The notes: generated by a model not told the origin, from the letters alone. A stretch of DNA of 29,498 bases from CAZVIJ01 sp964626735 (GCA_964626735.1 CAZVIJ010000019.1:1-29498); one strand, 5' to 3'. Shown: positions 14,131 through 22,339, counted from the first letter of the stretch. Made by a program: numbers and translations.

Positions 14131-16644
14131 ATGAACTCGACACTTGGACTTTCAACTCAAGAAGCAAACGAACGATTACTCAAGTTCGGAAAAAACAAAC
14201 TGAAGGATACCGAACAAGTACCGATCTATAAGCAAATCCTGAAGCAATTTACGAATCCTCTCATTGTTGTCTTGCTGGTGATATCTCTCGTAACATCAAT
14301 TCTTGGAGAAGTTGTCGAAGCAATCGTGATTTCGGGCGTGATTGTTATGAACTGCTTGATCGGTTTTTTCCAGGAACATAAAGCTGCGCATGCGGTCGAC
14401 TCGATCAAGAAGCTGATAACCCACAAGGCCAAAGTTATTAGGGATGGCTCCGTTAGGCAGATTGACGCCGAAGACGTCGTTCCGGGCGATACCGTACAGC
14501 TTGAAGCTGGCGACAAAGTGCCTGCCGACGGAACGCTTATCGAATATAAGAATCTTCAAATAAACGAATCGCAGCTTACCGGTGAAGCGTACCCGGTAAC
14601 AAAGGACGAATCGAACAGTAAGGCGTTCATGAGCTCGATTGTCACCAACGGCAAAGGTTTATTGAGCGTAGAAAAAACCGGTATGGAGACAGAAATCGGC
14701 AAAATAACCGGCCTGGTATCCAAAAAGTCGTCGGACAAAACTCCGCTTGAAGTTAAGTTCCACACCCTAACCGGAAAAATAATTATTATCGTGGGGATAG
14801 CCTCGCTCTCGATTTTCCTGGTCGGTCTCGTGAAAGGCTTTACGATTACCGATATTTTCAGAACTGCGGTATCTATGGGCATATCGAGTATTCCTGAAGG
14901 GCTACCCGTTGTCGTGACGGTGACGCTAGCGGTCGGCGTATTCAGGATGAGCAGGCAAAAAGCGGTCATTAAAAATCTCCCGTCTGCTTCTACCCTCGCA
15001 AGCGTCGATGTCATCTGCACTGATAAGACGGGAACCGTAACTGAAGGAAAGATAAAGCTGCAAGATTACTACTTGCTCAAGTCCGATGGGCTGATCAAGA
15101 ACTTCCACGATATGCATTTCATGAAACTGTGCGTGCTGTGCAACGATGCATCTATCGCAGAAAACCACGAGTCGGGAGACTTGCTCGATGTGGCTATTCT
15201 CAATGAAGCAAAGTCGAAAGGCGCCGATATCGATAAAATTGTCGAAGAGCATACCCGCCTCGATGAAATACCATTCGACAGCGATTACAAATACCAAGCG
15301 ACGCTCAACGAGCTTACCGATGCCGAGAATATAATAATCGTAAAAGGCGCTTTCGATATGCTGCTCGATAAGTGCACATTCGAAAACGATTCGTCGTACC
15401 AAGAAATACGCAACTGCGTTGAAGATCTAGCGGCGCAAGGGTTTCGAATCATAGTCGTTGCATCGAAATATACGAAACAGAAAACGCTCGCTCACGAAGA
15501 TATACGCAAGCTCGACTTCGACGGCCTGCTCGTTTTCATCGACCCGCTGCGCGCAGACGTCGTAGAGGCGGTACAAAAGTGCAAACGAAGCGGCATAGCG
15601 ACCGTAATGGTAACCGGAGATCACGTTGCCACGGCAAAACATATTGCCGAGCAGGCAGGCATTGCAGAACCCAATGGTCTTGCGATTGACGCATCCCAGA
15701 TTAGAAATAAATCGGACGATGAGCTAACCTCGATGCTCGACGATCTGTATGTCGTTGCTCGGGCAACCCCGATGGAAAAAGTGAGGCTTGTGGAAAGCTT
15801 CGATCGTATGGGAAAGACAGTTGCAATGACCGGAGATGGGGTAAACGACGCCCCAGCCCTCGTGAAAGCGGATATCGGAATTGCGATGGGAGAAAACGGT
15901 ACCGATGCGGCACGAGAAGCAGCCGACATGATTCTCATGGACAATAAATTCTCCACGATAATCGGCGGTATTGAAGAAGCTCGCGTTGTCTACGAAAACC
16001 TCAAGAAAGTTATGACCTATTTGTTTTCGACTTCACTTGGCGAAATAATGACCATTTTCTTGTCTATCCTGCTGAACCTTCCGATTCCCCTGATTGCCGT
16101 GCAAATCTTATGGCTCAATCTTATAACCGATGGATTCCTGGTATGCGCCGTGGCAATGGAAGGAAAACAGGACGACATAATGCACTACAAACCTGCGCGC
16201 TACAAGAACAATTTTCTCGATCGGCTGATTATCGGCCGTGCCTTATTCATGTCCTCGATTATGGCCATCGGATCAATCTTCGTCTTCCAATTCAATTTAC
16301 GATCGGAAACCCTCGATTACGCGAGAACCTGCATGCTCATCGTCATGGCGGCGTTCCAATGGTTCAATGCGTTTAACGCCCGCCACGAAAAGCTATCGAT
16401 CGGAAAACTCGGAATCTTCACGAACAAATATATCGTAGGCGCTATCGCGATAGAGATACTTCTCTTGGTGCTCGCCGTGTATACGCCGTTCATGCAGCAT
16501 CTGCTCCATACCGTGCCGGTAGACGGTGACGTTTGGATTCTCTGTATTCTCATGGCAATGATGATCGTACTGTTCGAGGAAATAAGGAAAGCGTTCTTCA
16601 AAAGCATCGAGCCGTTATTTTCCGGCTGGAACCTGGAACGATAA
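14131..16644 (+). CDS. P-type Ca2+-transporting ATPase (P2A-like), 837 aa
   Basis: All hallmarks of an ATP-driven cation pump are present. The N-terminal cation-ATPase domain has GLSTQEANERLLKFGKNKL. The actuator motif TGEA is at residues 150-153 (TGES in most relatives). The membrane ion-site motif PEGLP is at 255-259. The phosphorylated D298 lies in DKTGT. A KGAFD nucleotide-domain segment and the hinge TGDGVNDAP starting at 567 follow. LWLNLITDG in the C-terminal membrane part, with ten helices in all, completes the SERCA/PacL-like site. These point to Ca2+ export, although Mn2+ or Na+ pumps share the same signatures. ATG 14131 is chosen from the family start and the -10 spacing; 14101 would add ten residues. 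Confidence 0.93.
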   Translation: MNSTLGLSTQEANERLLKFGKNKLKDTEQVPIYKQILKQFTNPLIVVLLVISLVTSILGEVVEAIVISGVIVMNCLIGFFQEHKAAHAVDSIKKLITHKAKVIRDGSVRQIDAEDVVPGDTVQLEAGDKVPADGTLIEYKNLQINESQLTGEAYPVTKDESNSKAFMSSIVTNGKGLLSVEKTGMETEIGKITGLVSKKSSDKTPLEVKFHTLTGKIIIIVGIASLSIFLVGLVKGFTITDIFRTAVSMGISSIPEGLPVVVTVTLAVGVFRMSRQKAVIKNLPSASTLASVDVICTDKTGTVTEGKIKLQDYYLLKSDGLIKNFHDMHFMKLCVLCNDASIAENHESGDLLDVAILNEAKSKGADIDKIVEEHTRLDEIPFDSDYKYQATLNELTDAENIIIVKGAFDMLLDKCTFENDSSYQEIRNCVEDLAAQGFRIIVVASKYTKQKTLAHEDIRKLDFDGLLVFIDPLRADVVEAVQKCKRSGIATVMVTGDHVATAKHIAEQAGIAEPNGLAIDASQIRNKSDDELTSMLDDLYVVARATPMEKVRLVESFDRMGKTVAMTGDGVNDAPALVKADIGIAMGENGTDAAREAADMILMDNKFSTIIGGIEEARVVYENLKKVMTYLFSTSLGEIMTIFLSILLNLPIPLIAVQILWLNLITDGFLVCAVAMEGKQDDIMHYKPARYKNNFLDRLIIGRALFMSSIMAIGSIFVFQFNLRSETLDYARTCMLIVMAAFQWFNAFNARHEKLSIGKLGIFTNKYIVGAIAIEILLLVLAVYTPFMQHLLHTVPVDGDVWILCILMAMMIVLFEEIRKAFFKSIEPLFSGWNLER

Positions 16645-16698
16645 CGAGGGCAACAAGTTGCAGAACTTTTGCTGTTCAACCGAAACGAGGTTTCGGTG

Positions 16699-16704
16699 TA
16701 TAAT
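16699..16704 (+). promoter_or_regulatory. -10 box TATAAT, leaderless-type promoter
   Basis: GTGTATAAT is followed by exactly six bases and the ATG at 16711, so transcription should start on the start codon. It excludes the in-frame upstream ATG-like starts near 16669. Confidence 0.75.
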
Positions 16705-16710
16705 TCCCCC

Positions 16711-17370
16711 ATGTACCAGCCATCAGAATTGCCAAATTGGTTACAGCGTGATACGGATGCAGCAGCACGACGTCTCTCGAACTTTGTACATTTATTGGCG
16801 GGAGGATCGACAACCGAACTACTCGAAGTACTAAAGAGGGTGTATAGAATCGAAAACAACGATTATGAACATACCATGCTTTTGGTTGCCCTCGAATCGT
16901 TAACGCAATCATCGGTTGGGCCGCGATGGTTTTCTCCGGATATCATGTACTTTCAACCGAAACCCGAAGGCGAACGTCCTTTACCGACAACATTTATGCC
17001 TCGTTCTTACCTAAATTTGGAATACGGACCGGGGCCTTCGATATTATTGGCAGTAGGATATGGAGGTGAAGAGGCAGATGCGACTGGCCTAAATCTCGGG
17101 CAGCAAGATGAAGTAATGATGCATGTATTCCCGTTTTGCAGACGACCGATTTTGACACTCTTATCAGATGCACTCGATCAGAGGACAGATTTCATGGGCG
17201 TTACCGCGATGAGATCTTCGATCGAAGCTTTTGCAGCATCACATGCCGTAGTCTCCAAACCTCCCTACTTTCCCATAGCTGATCCCACCCATTTGGGACT
17301 AACGATCCAGCACCGCGATAATCCCTTCATGTTTGTATCAGCAATGATCATCGATCTGGACGATTTATAG
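16711..17370 (+). CDS. Hypothetical protein, 219 aa
   Basis: I recognise no family. The product looks soluble: a helical N-terminal third (NWLQRDTDAAARRLSNFVHLL and STTELLEVLKRVYRI), then a Pro/Gly-rich middle with GPGPSILLAVGYGGEEADATG, and a C-terminal part of mixed strands ending in an acidic IIDLDDL. No catalytic motif stands out. The start is decided by the TATAAT spacing. Its 3' end overlaps the oppositely oriented gene by 23 bases, so antisense interference between the two messages is possible. Confidence 0.7.
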   Translation: MYQPSELPNWLQRDTDAAARRLSNFVHLLAGGSTTELLEVLKRVYRIENNDYEHTMLLVALESLTQSSVGPRWFSPDIMYFQPKPEGERPLPTTFMPRSYLNLEYGPGPSILLAVGYGGEEADATGLNLGQQDEVMMHVFPFCRRPILTLLSDALDQRTDFMGVTAMRSSIEAFAASHAVVSKPPYFPIADPTHLGLTIQHRDNPFMFVSAMIIDLDDL

Positions 17371-18502
17371 TTCGACAATTTTCCCTCACGATCGCCTCAA
17401 CCACTTGGTTCATAGTCCTCGGGGAAATTAACGACAGGTCCCGGTAGTGCGCATCGATGAGAGCTTTAAGCTCATCGATATCGTGATAGACGTGGAACAC
17501 GGACTTCCCGGTTTCATGGGTCGTGTAGGCGAGGACATCGAGCAATCCGAGCGTTTCCTCGACAGCCGTCGCGAATTCCGCTTTTTTCGAACCTTTGGTG
17601 AAGCGGTAATAGACTTCTTTGCTCGACTTCTTATGTTCATCCAGAAAGTTCCCGACTAATTCAGATAAAACCTCCGGCGGCAGGACATCCAAAAAACGTT
17701 CAATTGGAAGTGATTGGGCTGCCTTCATCAAAGCGCTCAAATAGTAATTGCGTATGCTGACTCGGGAATCGGCTTTCTCGAAAATATGCGGAAAGTCACC
17801 AAACTGTTCCCACAGCGCAAACCTTGCATCACGGGTTATCGCGTAGACGCCGTTATCAATATTTCCCAAAAACATTTGGCCATTCTTCGAACGCTGGAAG
17901 CAATAGGTCAAAAATTTTCCCAAAGCCTCAACCCGAAATTTCTCGGCAGCATCGTAATCCCAATGGGAATTTGCTTTTTGTATGTATAACGGGAAATCCC
18001 CGCCGATCTCCACCGGTTCGTATTCGGCACTTTTTTGCATCCACATGATGTCGATCGGAAAACCGATGACGGCATGCGCGCCAAACCAATATTCGAATGG
18101 AAACTCTTTTCCATATGCAGCCTTCAGAAGCTCATGCGTCTTAACCCTACCGTGGATACGAAATGCAGTCGCAGCGGCAAGAAACACGTCGTATTCGTCG
18201 TAAACCGCACCATGGAACTCTCTACTCTCAAGCGGGTAGTATGCCAGTACCCGCTCCTGGAATGGGATATACGTGCCGAACATCTCAATCGATCGGTGGT
18301 ACTGCCTCCCGTAAAACGGTGTAATCGGCAACCCGAACGCGGCAATTATGGCAGGCGAAAATTCGCGTACGATTGTAGAAATCGAAGAAGCGTCTGCGCG
18401 CACAAGTGCGGAATTGAGCTGCGCGAATACCTGCTCACCGCATACGGTATTGCGCGCATCCAATTCATCAGCCGTATATATTTTTCCCCGAAACGAAGAC
18501 AT
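17348..18502 (-). CDS. Hypothetical protein in the PadR/HAAS-pentapeptide operon, 384 aa
   Basis: The start lies three bases after the pentapeptide gene, with no promoter box or Shine-Dalgarno of its own, so it should be cotranscribed with it and the second padR. The protein looks soluble, with no signal peptide or membrane span. It is rich in Phe, Tyr and His in the first 200 residues (FGLPITPFYGRQYHRS, EFPFEYWFGAHAVIGFPIDIMWMQ), then helical with charged segments (DVLPPEVLSELVGNFLDEHKKSSKEV, HVYHDIDELKALIDAHYRD). I recognise no fold. Its position makes it the likely functional partner, or output, of the PadR/HAAS-pentapeptide pair. Confidence 0.7.
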   Translation of the reverse strand: MSSFRGKIYTADELDARNTVCGEQVFAQLNSALVRADASSISTIVREFSPAIIAAFGLPITPFYGRQYHRSIEMFGTYIPFQERVLAYYPLESREFHGAVYDEYDVFLAAATAFRIHGRVKTHELLKAAYGKEFPFEYWFGAHAVIGFPIDIMWMQKSAEYEPVEIGGDFPLYIQKANSHWDYDAAEKFRVEALGKFLTYCFQRSKNGQMFLGNIDNGVYAITRDARFALWEQFGDFPHIFEKADSRVSIRNYYLSALMKAAQSLPIERFLDVLPPEVLSELVGNFLDEHKKSSKEVYYRFTKGSKKAEFATAVEETLGLLDVLAYTTHETGKSVFHVYHDIDELKALIDAHYRDLSLISPRTMNQVVEAIVRENCRTINRPDR

Positions 18503-18505
18503 GTA

Positions 18506-19306
18506 TTAAAGCACCGTCACATTATTGAGGTTCGCCTTCGATGCCTTCAAGACAGCGTATGAAACCTTATCCATCGTTGCCCCCTCGAAGCTCGCATGTT
18601 TCACTTGTGAGTGATGGAAGGTGACTCCGCGAAGCGTTGCGTTCTTGAAAGATGTTTTTTTCAAGGAGCATCCTTCGAACGCTACCTCGAAAAGAGTCAA
18701 ATCTTCAAAGGAAACCTCGGTCAAGTCGCAGTGTTTCATCTCGACATTCGAAATAGTCGTGCCGCGAAATGAAGCGTTCTTGAATGATGTAGCCTTGAAA
18801 GTCGATTCAGACAAGTTCGCCCCGTCGAAATTCGCGCTTTGGACGTTCGCTCCGCCAAACGTCGATCGGGTCAAGTTAGCGTTCTCGAAGCTGGCTCCCG
18901 GCAATGCCGATGCGGTGAACTTTGCTCCCGTAAGATCCGAACGATCGAACTTTGCGCCACGCAAGTCGCTAAAGCTGAAGTCGGAATCGTGTAAATCGCT
19001 ATCGGTCAATTCGATATTAGGCAACGATGATGCGGTGAAGTTTTTTGAGTTGTTGCCGGTATCTCTACCTGGAGAATTCGTATCGTTGCCGGAACTATGG
19101 GGAACCTGCTCCATAATTTCCTCGACATTCCCGAACGAATCGATTGTCGCCTTATATGCATCTTCATCTGAAAGCCCTTGGCTTTTGAGGTCGATATATT
19201 TCTCCTGCAGGTTTGCGAGCAGCTCATTGATGACATCCGACTTAGCGGGGAAGTCCCCATACGGCGCGAATGCTGTTTCTAAAAATAGCTTGAATTCTTT
19301 TTCCAT
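18506..19306 (-). CDS. HAAS-like domain fused to a pentapeptide-repeat beta-helix, 266 aa
   Basis: Residues 1-68 (EFKLFLETAFAPYG, LLANLQEKYIDLKSQGLSDEDAYKATIDSFGNVEEI) resemble the helical HAAS/permease-prefix domain: an L-S-x-x-x-A-x-x-x-A-x-x-x-F-G-x-x-x-x-I pattern, as in the DUF1700 protein at 5108-5674. A polar linker (69-97) leads to about 33 consecutive pentapeptides of the A-[DNST]-[LF]-x-x type (for example LRGAKFDRSDLTGAKF and ANFDGANLSESTF), filling 98-262. That makes a right-handed quadrilateral beta-helix. No membrane helix is present, unlike usual HAAS proteins. The gene starts three bases after padR. Known pentapeptide proteins include gyrase-protecting DNA mimics, but this one is not notably acidic. 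Confidence 0.88.
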   Translation of the reverse strand: MEKEFKLFLETAFAPYGDFPAKSDVINELLANLQEKYIDLKSQGLSDEDAYKATIDSFGNVEEIMEQVPHSSGNDTNSPGRDTGNNSKNFTASSLPNIELTDSDLHDSDFSFSDLRGAKFDRSDLTGAKFTASALPGASFENANLTRSTFGGANVQSANFDGANLSESTFKATSFKNASFRGTTISNVEMKHCDLTEVSFEDLTLFEVAFEGCSLKKTSFKNATLRGVTFHHSQVKHASFEGATMDKVSYAVLKASKANLNNVTVL

Positions 19307-19309
19307 GAT

Positions 19310-19639
19310 TTACAGTAATGTATCTAATATTTGTTTCGCGTAATCCCAGTTGCGCTTGTTGCTTGCGTAAAGCTCACGACCTTTGTCGGTTATGCCGTAA
19401 TACTTGCGGCGTCCTCCTTGTGATTCGTCTCCCCAATACGAATGGATATATCCGTCCTTCTCCAGCCGCTTGAGGCTGGAATACATGGTCGCTTCTTTCA
19501 GCTCGTAACGCTTCTGCGAACGCGCGTATATCAGCTTCGTTATTTCGTAGCCGTACTTGTCCCCCTCATCGAGTAGCTTGAGGATGATGGTATCGGTATG
19601 CCCTCGTAACAAATCTGAAGTTAGTTTGCTATCTAACAT
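19310..19639 (-). CDS. PadR-family transcriptional regulator, 109 aa
   Basis: This is a second PadR-type repressor: LLRGHTDTIILKLLDEGDKYGYEITKLI (helices 1-2), LKEATMYSSLKRLEKDGYIHSYWGDESQGGRRKYYGITDKGREL (recognition helix and wing), and a short dimerisation helix. It resembles PadR regulators that partner HAAS proteins, and the following gene indeed begins with a HAAS-like domain. Promoter spacing predicts a leaderless message. GTACCTTG overlapping the -35 is a half-site shared with the palindrome before the first padR gene, pointing to autoregulation or cross-regulation. Confidence 0.93.
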   Translation of the reverse strand: MLDSKLTSDLLRGHTDTIILKLLDEGDKYGYEITKLIYARSQKRYELKEATMYSSLKRLEKDGYIHSYWGDESQGGRRKYYGITDKGRELYASNKRNWDYAKQILDTLL

Positions 19640-19645
19640 GAGGTA

Positions 19646-19674
19646 ATGGTACTGCGGATTGCTATGCCTGTCAA
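19646..19674 (-). promoter_or_regulatory. Near-consensus leaderless promoter of the second padR operon
   Basis: On the minus strand TTGACA (19669-19674), a 17-base spacer and TACCAT (19646-19651) are followed by six bases and the ATG at 19639, so transcription begins on the start codon. GTACCTTG (19672-19679) overlaps the -35 and could be a PadR-binding half-site. Confidence 0.82.
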
Positions 19675-19735
19675 GGTACTATTTCCGTCGCAGTATTATG
19701 TGCCATATTCGATTCTAAACTAGCGTAATGCAATC

Positions 19736-20098
19736 TTACTGCTCGACTAGACGGAAATTATCGATCGTCGGATTCGTAAGCTCAAAAGACCGCGTATCTA
19801 TATGACCATATATCCCCTCCTTTACAACAACGCGATCCTGTTTAGCCTCTAGAATTATGCATACATGCCAATCGTCATCTTCGTGCGATAGGTACTCCCA
19901 TCGTAAAGACAATACCTTCAGGCCTCGATGCCTGACAATTTCAACGGCGTCCTCACTTGTAGATGCCTGAGCGAATGGAAATTTGAATACCGTGAGTGCA
20001 TCCCACTGATCCCCATTCTCCTTCGAACGCCGGACGAATCCAAGCAGCTCTCCATCGTCTTCGCGTACTACAGGTGTATATGATTGTGTATCGTTCAT
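19736..20098 (-). CDS. Hypothetical protein, 120 aa
   Basis: A small soluble protein with a beta-rich look: YTPVVREDDGELLGFVRRS, then DALTVFKFPFAQASTSEDAVEIVRHRGLKVLSLRWEYL, then WHVCIILEAKQDRVVVKEG. A helix (SEDAVEIVRHRG) ending in a Trp-containing strand suggests one compact alpha/beta domain. I do not know its function. It is divergent from the hydrolase gene at 20136 across only 37 bases. CATAAT (20110-20115) is a possible -10 with a leader of about five bases. Confidence 0.65.
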   Translation of the reverse strand: MNDTQSYTPVVREDDGELLGFVRRSKENGDQWDALTVFKFPFAQASTSEDAVEIVRHRGLKVLSLRWEYLSHEDDDWHVCIILEAKQDRVVVKEGIYGHIDTRSFELTNPTIDNFRLVEQ

Positions 20099-20124
20099 GA
20101 AACTTCCTGATTATGTAGGTATGG

Positions 20125-20130
20125 TACTAT
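20125..20130 (+). promoter_or_regulatory. Extended -10 promoter (TGGTACTAT)
   Basis: TACTAT preceded by TGG (extended -10) is followed by five bases and the ATG at 20136, predicting a leaderless message for the hydrolase-EamA gene pair. Confidence 0.6.
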
Positions 20131-20135
20131 AAACT

Positions 20136-20801
20136 ATGGCGAAGTTGATACTATTCTCTCACGGCATGGGTGTCATGAAAGACAATCGAGGTTTATTTCC
20201 TTACCTCAAGCGAAGAATTGAGCCGTTAGGGTTTGAGACAAAAATGTTCGACTACAACGACATCAACACAGAGACAAAAGAAGTATACGTCAAGCCATTC
20301 AGCAAGCAGGCAGTAATATTGCAGGACCAGATCGACCGCGCAAAAGAAGAAGGATACGAAGAGATAGTAATCATCGGCCAGTCGCAGGGCTCTCTCATTC
20401 CTGCCTTGTGCGACGTTTCTGGAGTTAAACAAGTTATCGGCATATCCCCTTTCTTCCATACGAATATCGACGATATCCTACGGCGATATTCCGCAAAGGA
20501 AGGAAATGTGATCAACTTTGCGGGAGAAACGAGGCGCAGGCGATCTGACGGGACAACAACCGTGATGCCAAAAGAATACTGGGAAGAGCGATTCAAGACA
20601 AATGTCGAAGATCTCTACAATTCGTTGGCCAAGGCAACGCAGCTGACGTTAATCAATGCCCTTCAAGACGAAATAATGCAGTTCACAAACCTGCAGCGGG
20701 TGAAATACGCCCGAATCATTAATACGGACGGAGATCATGATTTTTCAGACGAATTTCTACCTATCTTGGTCGTCATAATCGTGAGGGAACTGAAGAACTA
20801 A
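20136..20801 (+). CDS. Alpha/beta-hydrolase-like protein, 221 aa
   Basis: The serine-hydrolase layout is visible. An oxyanion-region SHGMG at residues 8-12 follows the first strand. The nucleophile elbow GQSQGS has its Ser at residue 83. A late His in TDGDHDF is at residue 201, in a suitable place for the catalytic His. The acid residue is less obvious. No signal peptide is present, so it should be cytoplasmic. Substrate is unknown: esterase, lipase-like or peptidase are all possible. It leads a two-gene unit with an EamA transporter that starts four bases after its stop. Confidence 0.8.
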   Translation: MAKLILFSHGMGVMKDNRGLFPYLKRRIEPLGFETKMFDYNDINTETKEVYVKPFSKQAVILQDQIDRAKEEGYEEIVIIGQSQGSLIPALCDVSGVKQVIGISPFFHTNIDDILRRYSAKEGNVINFAGETRRRRSDGTTTVMPKEYWEERFKTNVEDLYNSLAKATQLTLINALQDEIMQFTNLQRVKYARIINTDGDHDFSDEFLPILVVIIVRELKN

Positions 20802-20805
20802 CGTT

Positions 20806-21279
20806 ATGGCCAGCAAAGTTACCGCAACCGGCATACATGGAAATACCTTGCTTCCATTAACTGCAGCACTATTCTGGGGTTTAAGCTATACGCTCAATGA
20901 AAAAGTACTTAGCAAGATTTCGAGCGTCCAGCTTCTATTTATCGAATCCTTCCTATATATCGTTTTTCTCCTGCCTATCGTTTTACTCGACAAGCGAAAT
21001 TCTATTCCCGCTGCCGTTTCTTCGCTCAAGGGCTCTCAATCGGGTGTACTTTTCTTGTTGACCGGCATGGTGATTGGCATGCTCGCTAATTGGCTTATTC
21101 TTTACAGCATTTCGAAAGTAGGCTCATCGACAGCAGCCGTGCTGGAAGTTTCCTATCCGGTATTCGTCGTACTGTTCAGCTACCTGCTTTTCCAAAAGAA
21201 GATAAACCTGCCAACGATCTTTGGAGGAGTATTAATCTTTGCCGGTAGCTTGATCGTAGTCTTGAATAACAGAAGCTAA
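20806..21279 (+). CDS. EamA-family (DMT superfamily) transporter, single repeat, 157 aa
   Basis: There are five hydrophobic helices in one EamA unit: LLPLTAALFWGLSYTLNEKVL, VQLLFIESFLYIVFLLPIVLL, GVLFLLTGMVIGMLANWLILYSISKVG, STAAVLEVSYPVFVVLFSYLLF, and LPTIFGGVLIFAGSLIVVL. Typical EamA transporters have ten helices in two units (about 290 aa). This half-size form must dimerise, as small multidrug-resistance proteins do. The sequence is complete at both ends (ATG start, Asn-Arg-Ser stop), so it does not look truncated. It is presumably cotranscribed with the hydrolase; substrate unknown. Confidence 0.85.
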   Translation: MASKVTATGIHGNTLLPLTAALFWGLSYTLNEKVLSKISSVQLLFIESFLYIVFLLPIVLLDKRNSIPAAVSSLKGSQSGVLFLLTGMVIGMLANWLILYSISKVGSSTAAVLEVSYPVFVVLFSYLLFQKKINLPTIFGGVLIFAGSLIVVLNNRS

Positions 21280-21326
21280 TCCTATAAGCGATAAGCATTT
21301 CAGTAGATATTATGCCGTTGAACCAA

Positions 21327-21332
21327 TATACT
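21327..21332 (+). promoter_or_regulatory. -10 box TATACT, leaderless-type promoter
   Basis: TATACT is followed by exactly six bases and the ATG at 21339. This makes 21339 the predicted transcription and translation start and disfavours the in-frame ATG at 21312, which lies upstream of the box. Confidence 0.65.
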
Positions 21333-21338
21333 TGCGTT

Positions 21339-21710
21339 ATGGAAATGAAACTCGAAGTGATAGCGGTTCCCGTAACGGACGTAGATCGCGCAAAAGATTT
21401 TTACGAAAATAAGCTCGGCTTCCATGTAGACGGCGATTGGACCATGGACGGCGGGATACGTTACATCCAATTCACTCCGGAAGGATCTGCCTGCTCGATC
21501 GTAATCGGGAATGGAGTTACCACCGCACAGCCCGGAAGTATCGACTACATTCTGCTTGTGGTTGAAGATATCAATAAAGCTCACGATGAGCTTGTGGAAA
21601 AAGGAGTTGAAGTGACGGAAGTTGAAAAAATGCCATGGGGCGCGTGGAATATTTTCCTCACCGATCCGGACGGCAATAAGCTGACGATCCAGCAAAAGCC
21701 GCCAAGATAA
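21339..21710 (+). CDS. VOC/glyoxalase-like protein, 123 aa
   Basis: A single VOC (vicinal oxygen chelate) domain: MEMKLEVIAVPVTDVDRAKDFYENKLGFHVD opens the first beta-alpha-beta unit. IDYILLVVEDINKAHDELVEKGVEVTEV opens the second. WNIFLTDPDGNKLTIQQ is the classic ending with its DPDGN turn. Many such proteins bind a metal through His and Glu. The His that glyoxalase I and fosfomycin-resistance enzymes use near residue 6 is not present here (the segment is VIAVPV), so the metal site may be incomplete. Function unknown. The start is taken at 21339 from the -10 spacing, which also matches the usual VOC start. Confidence 0.85.
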   Translation: MEMKLEVIAVPVTDVDRAKDFYENKLGFHVDGDWTMDGGIRYIQFTPEGSACSIVIGNGVTTAQPGSIDYILLVVEDINKAHDELVEKGVEVTEVEKMPWGAWNIFLTDPDGNKLTIQQKPPR

Positions 21711-21724
21711 GTGCTTCACGCATG

Positions 21725-22327
21725 CTACTCCCCGACAAGGCCGGTCTGGACTTCGCCGTTGCGCTTGTAGTTGGCGAAGATAACGCCATTCGAGGTAACG
21801 AAGCTTTCGGTAAGAGCAAACGAAGCGGGGATGGTTCCCTCGCCGAATAACCGCTTTCCTTCACCGAGCGTAACTGGGAAAAATTTAAGCCAAAGCTCAT
21901 CGACGAGATCGTTTTTGAGCAAAGTCTGGATCATGTTTCCGCTTCCGTGAACCTGAAGATCGAGACCATCGGTATTTTTGATGTTCTTGATATCCTCCAC
22001 GTTTCGCAGAAATACAGTATTATTCCAATCGGATTTTTCGAGCGTCGTGCTCACAGCGTATTTCGTGACTTCATTGACGCCCGGCCACATATCGTCGTGT
22101 TTTGGCCAATACGACTCGAAAATTTCGAATGTCTTCCTCCCCAAAAGAAGATCGGCTGGCTGCATTTGCTTGCCCATCATTTCACCCGCCTCGCTATCGG
22201 CATCGGTAAAGAACGGCGCTACCCATCCGCCGTACTTGAACCCATTTGAAGGATCTTCCTCTGGTCCGCCCGGAGCCTGCATAACGCCATCGAGGGAAAT
22301 AAACGAAAGGACTATTATTTTTCTCAT
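21725..22327 (-). CDS. RibD C-terminal/DHFR-like reductase, 200 aa
   Basis: The sequence starts MRKIIVLSFISLDGVMQAPGG, the usual opening of stand-alone RibD C-terminal-domain proteins (dihydrofolate-reductase fold). It continues with DLLLGRKTFEIFESYW, TVFLRNVEDIKN, LQVHGSGNMIQTLLKNDLVDELWLKFFPVTLGEGKRLF. These are NADPH-binding fold segments, with GSGNMIQTL the conserved glycine loop. Fully documented activities are rare; reduction of a pterin- or flavin-like compound is a guess from the fold. It is the first of three paralogues on the minus strand, each with its own promoter. Confidence 0.88.
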   Translation of the reverse strand: MRKIIVLSFISLDGVMQAPGGPEEDPSNGFKYGGWVAPFFTDADSEAGEMMGKQMQPADLLLGRKTFEIFESYWPKHDDMWPGVNEVTKYAVSTTLEKSDWNNTVFLRNVEDIKNIKNTDGLDLQVHGSGNMIQTLLKNDLVDELWLKFFPVTLGEGKRLFGEGTIPASFALTESFVTSNGVIFANYKRNGEVQTGLVGE

Positions 22328-22333
22328 AACCCT

Positions 22334-22339
22334 ATGATA
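22334..22339 (-). promoter_or_regulatory. -10 box TATCAT, leaderless-type promoter
   Basis: GCTATCAT on the minus strand is followed by exactly six bases and the ATG at 22327, predicting a leaderless message for the RibD-C-like gene. Confidence 0.65.

Noticed and set aside
18621..19343. 240-aa open frame antisense to the pentapeptide gene
   Set aside because: It mirrors the pentapeptide periodicity and has no promoter box; the sense strand has a clear family match.
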